DNA from: Mantamonas sphyraenae
Taxonomy: Eukaryota > CRuMs > Mantamonadidae
Reading direction: 5' to 3'
Length of the DNA: 64,000 nt
Assembly (NCBI GenBank): GCA_026936335.1
Contig: JAPMXV010000035.1
Location: 1 to 64,000 of the forward strand
Position numbers and translations under genes: made by a program. The first letter of the stretch is position 1. Every line of letters starts with the position of its first letter. This document shows, in pieces, positions 10,007 to 21,701 of the stretch. Below the pieces are notes generated by a model. The model did not search any database and was not told the origin of the DNA. It was given only the letters and a program-made list of their open reading frames with translations.

Positions 10007-13000
10007 TCACACCTCTGCCTCTTCCTCCTCCTCATCCCCCTCTCCATCTTCCACGTCATCCAATCGCTTCTTCCTCTTCTTCTTCTTCCCTTCCTTTTCA
10101 CGTCGCTCCATCTTGCGACTCTTTCTGCGCTCCCGCTTCTCCTGCGCGAGTCGTTCCCGCTCTTCCTCCAGCGCTTGCGGTCCCTTTGTCTCCGGTGCAC
10201 GCAGGTCAAACAGCCCAATCAACGCACTCTGCGCACCCTTCTCCTCCGACGACGCCGCCGTCGTCCTTCCTCCTTCTTCCGTCCTCTCTTCCTCATCCTC
10301 GCCCAGCAACCCGCGGTAAAACTCCGCAATGTCGTCCAGGTGGTCTTGATCCACTCCCTCCACCACGTCCAGTTCGATCAGATCCCCTGTTTCCTCCATC
10401 GCCTGCTTGCCCATCGTCAGTCGCCTCTTGCTCAACGTCGCCGATGTTCCTGGCGATGCGTTTGCACGACGCACCGTCGCGCCACGCTGCCTGGGCGTCA
10501 AAGTCATACCCCGCTTCACGCGCACGCTTCCCACCTTTCCCGCTGCCACGCCCGTGCCCTGCCCTCCGTTGTTCATGTACACGCTCGCGCCACGCTGCCT
10601 GGGCGTCAACGTCATTCCGCGCTTCATACGCACGCTTCCCGTCCACGGCTTGTCCGTCGCCGTCTCCGTCTCTCCCTGCACCACTCCCGCCGCCGCCACC
10701 TCCTCCTCTTCGTCCTCCTCCAAAATGGACTGAATGCGCGCAAACATCTCCGCGTCCATCTCCTCCGTGTTCATGATCATGTCTGCCACCTCGTGCACGT
10801 CCTGGTCGCGAAGCAGGCCTTCGTTGCCGTTCACAAGCGTGTTGTATCGCATGCGGGTCGTGTTCACTGCCTTGCGCTCCGTACGCTCGATCTGTTGGTG
10901 CAGCTGCTTTCGCTTCTCCCTGCTGATCGTCTGCACACGCCTGCTGCGGAAGTGGTAGTACAGGCCCACCGCCAGCGTGATCACGTTGAACGTAATCGCC
11001 ACCACCGCAAGCACAATCACTGCCTCCAAACTCGCACGCCCGCCCACAGTCGCAGGGTCTAGCTTGTCGCCCCAAAACAAAAGGCCCGTCAACAGAAGGA
11101 ACAACGAACTCATGAGACTCGCAAACTCCAGGATGTTCGCCCCTCCCGTCGCAAAGGGCCTCGCGTACAGCTGAAACTCCAGACAAAACAGGATCATCAG
11201 GAACGCAGCCACCACCTGGAACACCACGCTCTCTCCAAAGATCACACGGCACATGAACACCAGCCCTTGCGCAGCACAAGCACAACTTCCCAGAAGTAAA
11301 ACTTCTTCTTGTAGCGCAGGTACACAGAGCCCATGCGCCGCTCAAGTCGCTCGGTTTCCAGCCGGTCCCGGTTTGCGTACAGCCGCCAGAACAGGAAACC
11401 CGGAATGCCCAGGCCATACACAATCACAGCCGCGACCGTCACAGGCAGAGCCGCGTACCAATCCGAGTTGAAGCATTCGATGCTCGGCGAAGCGTCCAGC
11501 GAAAACGTCCCATCTGCCTGCTCAGTGCACACAAACATCTCCAGCGCCGTCGGTGTCACCAGCGCATACACAAGCGCCATAAAAAGCATGATTGCGTTGT
11601 ACGTCGAGTCCCAGTTCTTCATCCAGATGGCCCTAAAGTCGTAGTTGAACATGGGGAACACGCTGTCGTCCGCCCCCAGCCGGCGCTGCTTCACGCGCTT
11701 GCGCCACATTCGGTACTCGATGCGAAGTGCATCCATCGCAGACACCATCGCCTGCACCATGCACAGCGTCGCCACCATAATCCATGGCGCAACAAGCTTC
11801 AGGTACCACTTGTCCCAGTACGAAACGTCCACCACGCACTCCGGCGACGTGATTTCCACGTTGAAGTTGAACGTCGAAATCAAATCAAACAACACAACCA
11901 CCTGGTCCGGCCACTGCAGCTCGAACGAACCCAAGAGCGCCATCAGCTGCAGGTTGTTTGTCGCAATGCCCAGGAAACTCAGCTTCTTTGCCTCGGCACC
12001 AAACTTGCGCACGCCAAATGCAAACAGCACCAGCATCGACATGGCAATCGAAAACACAAGCGTCGAGTCGTCTCCGCACGGCCTGCACGTGTTCTGGATC
12101 TTGTAGTACCGCTTTGCGCACAATCCACACAGCCGACCCGTGTATCCGGTCCCGCACGTGGCTTCGCTCGACCCTCCAGGACACGCCTCCGCATTCGTGC
12201 ACTTCAGGAATTGCAGTCCCGCCTGTCCGCCCGAAGTCGCCCAGAATCCGGCCGCCGCCACAGGCTGCGCCGCTCCTCCGTCACATTTTCCTCCTGCAGG
12301 ACACGGTTGGCACGCTGTGTTTGCCTCCGCCGCCGCCGGCCTGAAGAAGCCCACGTTGCACGAGCAGTCGCCCAGCGCCGTGCTCTTTGCAGGTGCTGCT
12401 GACCCAGCCGGGCACACGGTGCACGCGTCTTCGTTCGACGAGTTGGTGTACGAGTTGCTCGCGCAGTCCGTGCACACAAAGTCGACCGTGCGCGCTGTCC
12501 CTGCCGGACAGTCTGCATAGATCGACACAGTCAACGGTTCCGCCAGCACGTCTTCCGTCCCCTGGTACTTGATCACCAGCGAGTACTGCTGGGCGCGCGC
12601 CACCTGGTACGTAAACGTGTACTGCCCGTTGTTGATGCCCAACTGCGTGTCCGACGGCGTAACAACTACCTGAGCGCCGTCCACCACCGCCGTGAAACGC
12701 ACCTGAAAGTCTCCCACCGTTCCCGTCGAAGTCAGCTTGTTGTCAAAAGCATCGATCGCCTGCAGCACAAACTGGTGTGCTCCCGACACGCGCAGCTCGC
12801 TCGGCGTATTCTTTACGCTTACCAGGCCTGGCCCGCTCACGTTGCACTTTCGCGGCAACACAGCTCCAGGCACAACCTGCAACGACAGCGAGCCCCCAGC
12901 CACGTACTCGATGTTATCCACAAACACGCGCACAGAGTACCTCCCCGCTCGCGTCTGCCCAAACACCTCGTTGTGAACCACACTCCACGGCTGCATCTTC

Positions 13001-16000
13001 TCTTCACCGCTCTCCAACAGACTCCTCCCTCCGGCTCCGGCCGCTGTCACGGCCGCTGTTTGCTGGTAAGCAAACTCGACGCGCACTCGACCCGTCGCAA
13101 GATCCAGCGCGTTGCCGAAGCGGTCAAACGTAGATACCACAACCGTGCGAGTCCCTCCTGCCACCAGGTCCGTGTCCAGCCCGCTCACCGTCGTGCCCGG
13201 TACGTGCGGCACTGGCTCGGGCAACATCGTCAACACCATCGGCGAGTTCTGCACAGGGTTCGTCGGCGTGTTGAACGACACCTGGATGCTGTACGATCCG
13301 GCCACCGTGTACGTGTGGTTCATCTTGTACACCCCCGTGCCCAAGTCGTACACTGCCACAGGCAACACCTTGCCGTCCACCAACGCACGTGCGCGGAATG
13401 TCTCCCCGCCCACCGTCCGCTTGTTTCCAAACTGGTCCCGAGCTTGCACATACGCCTCCCCCGTCTTGCCAGCCTCCACGCTGTACGTCACCGCTTGCAT
13501 CCATCTCTCCTCACGCGGCACGGCCACCAAGTCCACAAACGACTGCGCCGCGCGCGCCAAGTCCGGCGACACCACAAGTTGGCCCGCAGTTCCCACCTGC
13601 TCAAACGTACCTTTGATGTCCGCCTCTACAGTCACTGTGTATCTTCCCGCAACCGTTAGATCGGTCGCCACCATGTTGTACACGCCCACCGTCGTTTGCG
13701 CCGTTGTCGTCAACGTCTTTGTCACGTTCCTGCTCGGCAGCGAGTACCGCACCCGGAACACATCGGTGCCCTCCGTGCGCACATTCCCGTATGCATCGCG
13801 AGACACCAACGACACCATCTGCGCTTCAGTTGCCCCTGCCACCAGCCCGTTCGACAGTTGATTCCCAACGATCACGCTCATCGTTGCGTTCAACTCGTTG
13901 TTCACAATCGCCACTTCCAGCCCATTGTTTGGTGCGCGCCCAAGCACACCCATTGGGTCAAACTTCCCGTCTGGAGGCCCCTCTCCACGGAAATCCATCG
14001 CCACGCGTGCGCTGCCAACCTTTGGCCACGACCACCGCATCGTCTCCACCACCGCGCCATTCACCACAGAGCGCACCGCGGCCACGAAAAAGGTCGTTTC
14101 TGCGCCCGTTCCACCACCTATCGCTGGTACAGTCACCCTCAGCTGCGTCGCCATGCCGCTCACCGCCTCGATCGAGTTGCCAAACTGATCCCGGATCTCC
14201 ACCTCGTGCACGTTTTCCACACCGGCCACCGCCACCGCCGTTCCCACTGTAGGCACTGAACGGTACCCACTCCACCTCTGCGTAAACTCCGCCGTGCTCG
14301 GCACCCCTGGAAGCATGCGAAACGTGACCGGCGTGTCTGCAAACTCGGTGACCACGCCAGTGGCCCCGTCACGTACGCTCACACTCAGGTCGTACACGCC
14401 GGCCACCCTCACGCGCATTGGAAGCAGGTAGTTTGACGTCGTGCTGCCCGTCGTGATTGTCTCGTTCACCTCCGTCATTGCTGCATTTCGTGCAATTGCC
14501 CGAAACACAATCTGGCCGTTCGCGCGAAATGGGTTCCCAAACAGATCGCCCACTGTCACGTTCAGCGTCACCAGTGCGTCCACACTCCTGTTCACCTGCG
14601 TATTCAGGTGCAACACGCTGTGGCCGCCGTCAGCGCGCGCACCAACAACCTCGATCGTCTGCTGCCGCACCACAATTGCCGCATTCATCAAAGGATAGAA
14701 CAAGCCTTGCACCATGTTGTACTCGCCCACTTGCGTCAGCGTCGTGTTTCCTTGTAGCAGGCCGCTCCCGTCCACCGTTACGTTGATCGCCGTTGCCGTC
14801 TGTGCCGCCAGCCCGTTCGACGTGCGATATGGCCGCTGAAAAGGAACCACTCCTCCGTTGGTGTACTTGACCACGTTTCCATACCGGTCGCGCATCCTCG
14901 CAAGCCCGCCGATTGGCGAACCTGCGCTCCACTCCAGCTTCCCTGCGTCCCCACCGCCTCCTCCACCACCAGCACCACCAGGATTGCTAAACCGCAGGCT
15001 CATCTCCGTCGTCGTTTCGTTTGCCACGCCTGGTGCAACCGTCACGTTCACCCAGTTGCCCTTCTCCGGCGGTCCGGCAATGTTCCCGCCCGACGGCGGC
15101 CCCAGCGTAAAGTTCAACCGGTACTCGCCCGCCCGTCGCACCGGGATCTCAAATCCAAACACTGCATTGCCCGCCGAAATAAACTTGGTCTCGTTGAAAA
15201 ACACGCGCACCACCGTCCCGTCGTTCCAATCCACAAACGAGATCAGCGGTTGACTCTCCTGCGCCTCCTCCATCAGCACGCGGTTCCCAAATACGTCTCG
15301 TGACACCACCCATAGGTTCACTGTTTGGTCTGCCGTCACCTCGCGCGTCACATTCAGCACTTCAGACTGTTTCGCGTTGGACAAGCCCGTGCTGCGAAAC
15401 TCCAGGTTCGCCTCCACGCCCGTGTACACCCCGCCAAGGTAGACCCGCACTGTGTATGCTCCACGGCGCCATGCCTTGTAGAACAAACGCTGCCCTGCAA
15501 TCGACACTCCAACCAGCCCTGGGTCCGATTCAACCCAAAACTCAAACTCGCTCGGCCCACTCTCTACCCCCACAGAGAACAACGCCCCCGGAGGTGCTCG
15601 GTTACCAAATGCGTCCCTAGCTTTGCACAGAAGCACCGAGGACGTCTGGTTTGCCGCAAGCGTCGTGTTTCCTCCCGTCACCGACGATAGCAAAGCCACA
15701 GCCGGGCCAGGAACCACGCGCACCGAGTCTGCCAGCGTCGCCACAACCTCCACCCCATGCCGGATGGTCATCACTATGTACTCGCTCCCTTGGGGCTCGT
15801 CCGTGCGTGCCGTGTCGCTCAACGTCGAACGTGTCAGGTTGCATCGCAGACCAAGAAGACCTGCTTGCGGCCCGACAACTCGGTACCACTTGCAGTCAGG
15901 CTCGTTCGCCAGCTGGCCCGTAAAATCCTCCTCCACCGCAACGCTAGAGTTTGTCACGTTATTGCCAAACTCGTCACGTAGCTGCAACAGCACAGGCGTG

Positions 16001-19000
16001 AACGGAACTCCTGCCGTCGCCTCGCGCTCAATCTGCATCACAAGCGTCTGACTCGGCACATATGGCGCCGCGTTGCAATGCAACGTCTTGCCACTCACAC
16101 TCAGTGCCCCCACTGGTTCAAACACCCCTGCGCTCGTGTTGCGCATCACACGCACAGTGTGGTCCAACGTACGGTTCACGCGATACTTCAACACAACCAC
16201 ATCCTGGCCAAGCTCCACGCTCGTGGCCACGTACGCTCCGGAAAATACATGCACGTGGCCGTCGCTCACGCGTGTCACCTCAAGCACAAGGCGGGAAATG
16301 ACCAGCGTGCTCTCTGCCGTCCCTGCGCTCACGCTCAACGCGTTGCCGTACGAATCCCGAGGTACGAGCACCACAAAGTTCTCTACACCAACTTCGCATC
16401 GATCCGTGCCACCGCCCGTCACCAACCACTCGCGCTCGTCACTCGTTTCCGCTTGGATCGTCACCGGCACGCTCCCCTGCTGCGGCGTCTGCCCATCCAG
16501 CTCAAACACCAGATTCACACCCGTCACAGCTCGCGTGATGTTCACACGGTACAAAAGCACGCCCTCACCCATGTCGCTAACCGTATAGTTCACAGGCGCC
16601 CCGCTGCTCAACTTGACCGCAGGCATCCCTGGTGCTCCCTGCGTCGTGTACCGCCGGTTGCCAAACTTGTCCCGCCACACCAGCTCCGCCTCGATCAACT
16701 CTCCCGCGTCGCGCGTCAGCGGCAGGTTGTAGTACTGCATCGTCGACGTGTTCACCTGCGCCGCCGCAGGCACAACACGGAAGAACATGGGGTAGCCCAC
16801 CATGTACACCGTCGTTCCGTTCACCGTTGTTTGTGCCTTCATCTTCCACGCTCCCGTGCTGTTCAGCGGCACATAAGACAGACGCACCGTGCCGTTTGCC
16901 AACCCCTGCACCTGTGGCGTCACCTGGAAATACTCCGTTGCTACAGAGTCGTTCACCGGTGTGCCAGGGAGCACAGGCGTAAAGCGATACAGCTCGGGCA
17001 CAAACCGGTTCGCAAGCGCGATGTATGACGACGCACTCGCCAGCCTGTTCCCATACTTGTCTCGCAACACAAGCTTCGTTTCCACCTCTGTCCCTGCAAC
17101 GGTTTCGCCGATGGCAGGTGCCAACGCGGCACTCGTCTCTGCGGCCGCGATCTCCAACGGCGCCACGATCACAGGCAGCGTTCCGTTCTGCACCTCTGTG
17201 CCGTTGATCACAATCCGCAGCATGTAGTTGCCCGCAACAGTCCTCTTGAATCCGGCCACAGCCACGCCCTCGCCTGCATCATTCTGCGCCCCGTGGTTGA
17301 TCCCGCCGTCCAGTGTCCGCTTCCCAGCCACACCCACCAGCTCTGCATATGTGTTTGCAGGCAGCTCAGACGGGTGTTGCAGCGACACCACGTTTCCAAA
17401 CGCGTCACGCAGATGCACAACAAATGGGTTCAGCTCCGCTCCTGCACGCGCCACAGGAGGCACCTCGCTCACGTTGCTGTACACATACGATGTGCTGCCC
17501 ACAGCCACGTTGGGACTCACCTGCACCGACGGCAGGTTTACAGGCACCACCGAGCCACCCATCTTCAGCACCACCGTGTGCAGGCCTGTTTTCAACAGCA
17601 CCGGTGCCGGAAACACCACGTGTCCGTTGTCCTGCGTGCCAGACACAATCACCTGCTCGCTCGCACTCGTCACCTCCAGCTTTGGGTTCAGCGACGTAAA
17701 CGTCGACCCAGAAACAGGTGCATCCAGCGGGTTTCCGTAGATGTCCCGCAGCTGGAAGCGTGCGACGCCTCCCACCGCCACCCCTGCGATGCTGTTCGGT
17801 GCCAGCGTGCTCACCACGCTCGTCAGGGTTTCGTTCACCGCACCCACAATCGTTTGCACTGTCACGATGTCCACCAGCGACTCCACCAACAGCCCAACCT
17901 TGTGTGTCCCTGTGGTTGTCGGCAGTTGGTATTGCAGCCGGTATCGACGCGGCACCACCGACGACAGCGTCTCGATGGCCACAATCGGCAGTGTCTGCGT
18001 CCACTGCGTCTTCTCCTGACTCACGTTAAACAGTGCCACTTCTACATACTCAGGGAGCGATGTGTTGCACTGGCCGTAGCTGTTGTGCGCAACCACATCA
18101 AACTGCCCCACCGAGCCCACCGTGCCCTGCTGCGTCGGCTCTCCAAACACAGTGTACGTGCCGCAAAACAGGTCCAGGTTGTTCACACGCACGTCCACCG
18201 TTTGGCTTGTGTTTGTCATGTTGCCTCCAATGCACACCCCACTACCCGGCAGTTGCATCGTCGTGTTCCAAACAAGCACCTGCGCGCTGTTTGTCAGCGT
18301 CACACGCCCGTCCGTCACATGAAACAGCACAGACACTGCAGGCGTGTTCGGCGGCGTGTTCACATGTCTCTTGTACGGCTCGTCCACAATCACAGGCATC
18401 GAAACGCCACCCACACGCATCCATACGCGCACTCGCCCTTCTTGCAGATTCACTTCCGTCACAAGGCCCTCTTGGCACGAAGCGCTTGCCCCAACCACAA
18501 CCACAAAGCCTGTTTGGTTGCTCGTTGCCACCAGAGTGGAACGCACAGCATACTCCTTCAGCGATTGATGCCCAAACCCCATCACCGCCACTTCTCCGAG
18601 TGCGCGCTCCGTTCCGTTGATGCGCAGGCGCAGTTGCCCCGTGGTTACGCCGTTGTTGGTGATACTCTGCACATCCCAATCCTTTGTTCGCGACGCAGGC
18701 ACAGGGTTGCCCAGCGGCAGGTTTCCAGACGCTGGATCATACACCAGCGAAAGCAGCTTATACGGCCTCTCCAGCGCAGGCGGCCACGCGTAGATCATCG
18801 CCGGTGTTTCCGTCTTGACAATCAACGGGCCTTTGATCGCGCTGTATGGGAAGGTCGGCTGCGCGAGCGCGCGCACAAATGGCGCGCCTACAGCCTTGAA
18901 GTTGTTGCCAAACTGACTGAGGGTTGTCAGAGAGAAATTGCTCACCAGCACAGAGTTGATCGACACCAGCACCATCTTTCCGTCCGATACCACGTTCACG

Positions 19001-21639
19001 TGGCTTTCCTTGTCCTTGTACATGTTTGCGTCCGCGAGGCTCACGCACGAGCTGCTCCGAGAAACCTCCACGTTCACGGCGCTGGTGTTGATGCTCTCCT
19101 GAAAACACACCGATCCCGACGTCGATCCCGTGTGTTGGATCACCACTTGTGCCACCAAGTCGCTGTCCTCCTCGCAACCGTTTGCGAAAAGGCCCACCGT
19201 CAGTGAATTGCGGTACGGCAGGTAAAACTCCATGTCCACCGCGCCCAGATCGCTGCCCATGGTCATGCAACTGTCAGACCCTGGTGATTGCAAGTAGCTC
19301 ACCGAGTTGTTCGTCACCTTGCGCCACGCATCCAGGGACGAGCTCGGGGTCACGCCCAAAAGCTGCAGAAAGTACAGCCGGTCGAACGGATCGAGCGACA
19401 ACTGTTCCGTGGGCCCGCTCACGGGATTTCCGCCGTGCGCAGTGTTTGTCAGAAACACTCTTGCACTTGCAACGGGTCGCGAATCCGCATGATGCATGCG
19501 CCTGTGGCGTACGCCGTGGATCGCAAGCTTGAAATCCGCGCGTACGGCCCTGACAGTCCCCCAGCTTGCATGGCTTCAAACGTGTTGCCACTAAAATCAA
19601 TCCTAAACACTGTCTTGCTGGTGTCGTCCAAATTGACCAGATTCGACGTCTTGTTTCCTGCAGGCGTACGCACCTGCCAGTACGCGTGGTACTTGTTGCT
19701 GATCACACACTGAACACGGAAAAAGACGCCATACAGACCATTCTTGCTCGTACGCACACCAATTTCCACTAACGGATCCGGACTTATGCTCGGTGCCCGT
19801 CGGCATGTTCCTTACGTTGATCCGCAGCGTCGCCGATTTCACTGCGTCCGGGCCGAATTGGACGTAAACACCCGCCGGGTCGGTGAACCCTGCAGTGTTC
19901 TTGAGCTTCTGCGGGTCTCCAGCGTCGATCTGGAGTCGTGCTTGGTCGCCGCCCAGCGCTGTGATGGCCCTGGCAGTAAACGCACGGTTCCACGAGTCCG
20001 AGTTCGTCATGGGCATCTTCCAAACCTCGTCCTCCCCATACAAAGACAAAGAGTCCACGTGCGCTCCCATCAACGATCCAGACCCGACGTTGATGGCGCT
20101 GAAGCGCGCCACACGTGCCCTTTGCACATTTGCCAAGCCCGAGCCCGCCAAGGTGAACCCCACCGAGCCCTTGTCATAGCTCCCTGCCGACCCGGTGTAC
20201 TCCAACAACACTTGCATGTTCTCGTTCGGGCCCACAATCACGGAAAAGTGTTGGCCACGCGCCACGAGGCGCAGGTACAGCCCGTCCGCGGGCGCCACGT
20301 ACCTACAGTTCGACATGTAGTCGTCCATGTTGTGTGTCACCTTTCCCAGACACACGAGAAAGTCGGGGTTGGTTCCAGTGTCACCCAGCTTCCAGATACG
20401 AGCCCCAATGGCATCCACCGCCGCTGTCTGCACCGACATCTGATTGCGCACAAACACCTGTGCCTTGTCCGCCCGCGCCGCTTTGCCTCCGTTTCCCGCG
20501 GAGAACTGCACCACTGCCATCACATCCGTCAGCTCTCCGTCACCAAAAATCATGCTCGCCAATGCTGCGCCTCCGCTCTGGCACTGAACGCCGATCTCTC
20601 CGTCTACGTTGTCAATCGCGAAATCAGACCCCACACGTACAAGCAAGCCCGTAAACCCGCCTGCGACTTGCGAGGTAAAATTCTGATCCACAATGTAATC
20701 CCGTTGCACTGCGATGCACTCGCGTGTCAGCGGTCGGTTACAGGGTTACACGGCGGTTTCTCCGCCTGAAACCGCCGAGCGGGCGTTTCGCGCGCAAAGA
20801 AACGCCCCGCGTCAACGCTTCCCCCGTCTGCCACTGCACACACACCTACCTGTTGCATATGGGAACTGTGGGGCTTGTGGAGTGGTACTGTATGCCACGT
20901 TTGTCACGTGCGTGTCCACATCAAAGAAGCGCAGCCAGTGGTAATAGTCCGGAAAGGTGTACCCGTCCAGGGGAACGCGCATCACACGCACGTTTTCAAA
21001 GTAAAGCTCAAGCACCTTGGTGCTTCCCAGACCCGTAAACGCAATGGACACATTGGCTGGCCCCGACGGGCTCGCAGGCACGTTTGTCCCGTTGTAGTCC
21101 ACCAGCGACGATACAATACGCGGTACCGGATTTGCTCCTGCCTCCGCAAAGGCCACTGTGTTGTCCTTCCACCGAAACTCCACCATCACCGAGTCGTTAA
21201 ACATGCGGAGCTCAAAACCTTGGTTCGGCCACGAAAGCGCTGCACCCTCGATCTTGGGGTACAACGTGAAGCTGATCATCCCACCTGTAAAGTTTGTCGG
21301 CGTAAGAAGCATCGAGGTGTCCGAGTTCTTGGCCCTCACCAAACAGTATCCCATGTGAGAGGCCAGCTGAAACTGCCCTCCACTCTGAGGCATCAGCCAC
21401 TTTGGCACATCCGAGCCTTGTGTGAAACGGCCGCATGTGCTGTTGTCGCAAGCCTTGTATGGCGAGAGCAGAGCCTGACACCCGCCCGCGCAATCCGCTG
21501 TCCCGTTTCCCTGTGGAGGGCACATGCCGCCGCTTCCTTGTTGTCCTTGAGCCTGTACGCCGCCACAAAGGCTTAGGCTCACCGCAAGGAGTGCCGTGCA
21601 CACTACAATCAGGTTCCGTGTGTGGCTCACCACTTTCAT
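10007..21639 (-). CDS. Giant membrane protein: filamin-like repeats, GCC2/GCC3, multi-TM
   Basis: About 3,806 residues. Exon 1 is 20850-21639 (start MKVVSHTR, then a signal peptide ending near VQAQG), exon 2 is 19816-20708, and the rest is 19742-10007. The 73-nt intron at 19743-19815 (GTAAGG...CAAG) is my choice to explain one frame change; two further changes at about 19560 and 11275 look like single missing bases. The N-terminal third is Asn-glycosylation-rich, lectin/LamG-like beta sequence. About 15 filamin/Ig-like repeats follow, each marked by D-x-[YF]-GN (RDIYGN, RDAFGN, RDQFGN and so on). Next comes a Cys-rich GCC2/GCC3-type block (CPAGTA, CTVCPAGSAA, CQPCPAGG). At least seven hydrophobic segments precede a charged cytosolic tail with two copies of KRGMTLTPRQRGA and an acidic/basic end. 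The architecture resembles large adhesion/receptor-like proteins of protists, with the C-terminal membrane block like TRP-related channels. Adhesion or sensing at the cell surface is inferred. Confidence 0.75.
12700..17760 (-). repeat. About 15 filamin/Ig-like repeats within the giant gene
   Basis: Each repeat, roughly 100-130 residues, carries a D-x-[YF]-GN motif that marks the filamin-type (ABP280) immunoglobulin fold, followed about 60 residues later by a GxYxxxxxxxxAG-type strand (for example GVYKMNHTYTVAGSYSI). Examples in order from the N-terminus are RDIYGN, RDAFGN, RDKYGN, RDKFGN, RDSYGN, RDEFGN, RDAFGN, RDVFGN, RDRYGN, GDLFGN, RDQFGN, RDAYGN, RDQFGN, FDRFGN and IDAFDN. The repeats are diverged, so they are old, unlike those in the subtelomeric repeat gene. 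Confidence 0.8.
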
Positions 21640-21701
21640 TCGAAGGTTTGTTTGTCTTTGGTGCGACGTCGCGCTGTGCTGCTCATTCACCCCACATCAC
21701 A

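Noticed and set aside
10113-11062. Plus-strand frames rich in Leu/Ser/Arg near 10-11 kb
   Set aside because: They are antisense to the TM block and tail of the giant gene, which has coherent membrane segments on the minus strand.
17293-19206. 637-codon plus-strand frame
   Set aside because: Antisense to the filamin-like repeats; His/Arg-rich shadow with no recognisable domain.
19743-19815. A seventh frameshift in the giant gene
   Set aside because: This change is in the opposite direction to the other six and is explained in phase 0 by a 73-nt intron with a good GTAAGG donor.
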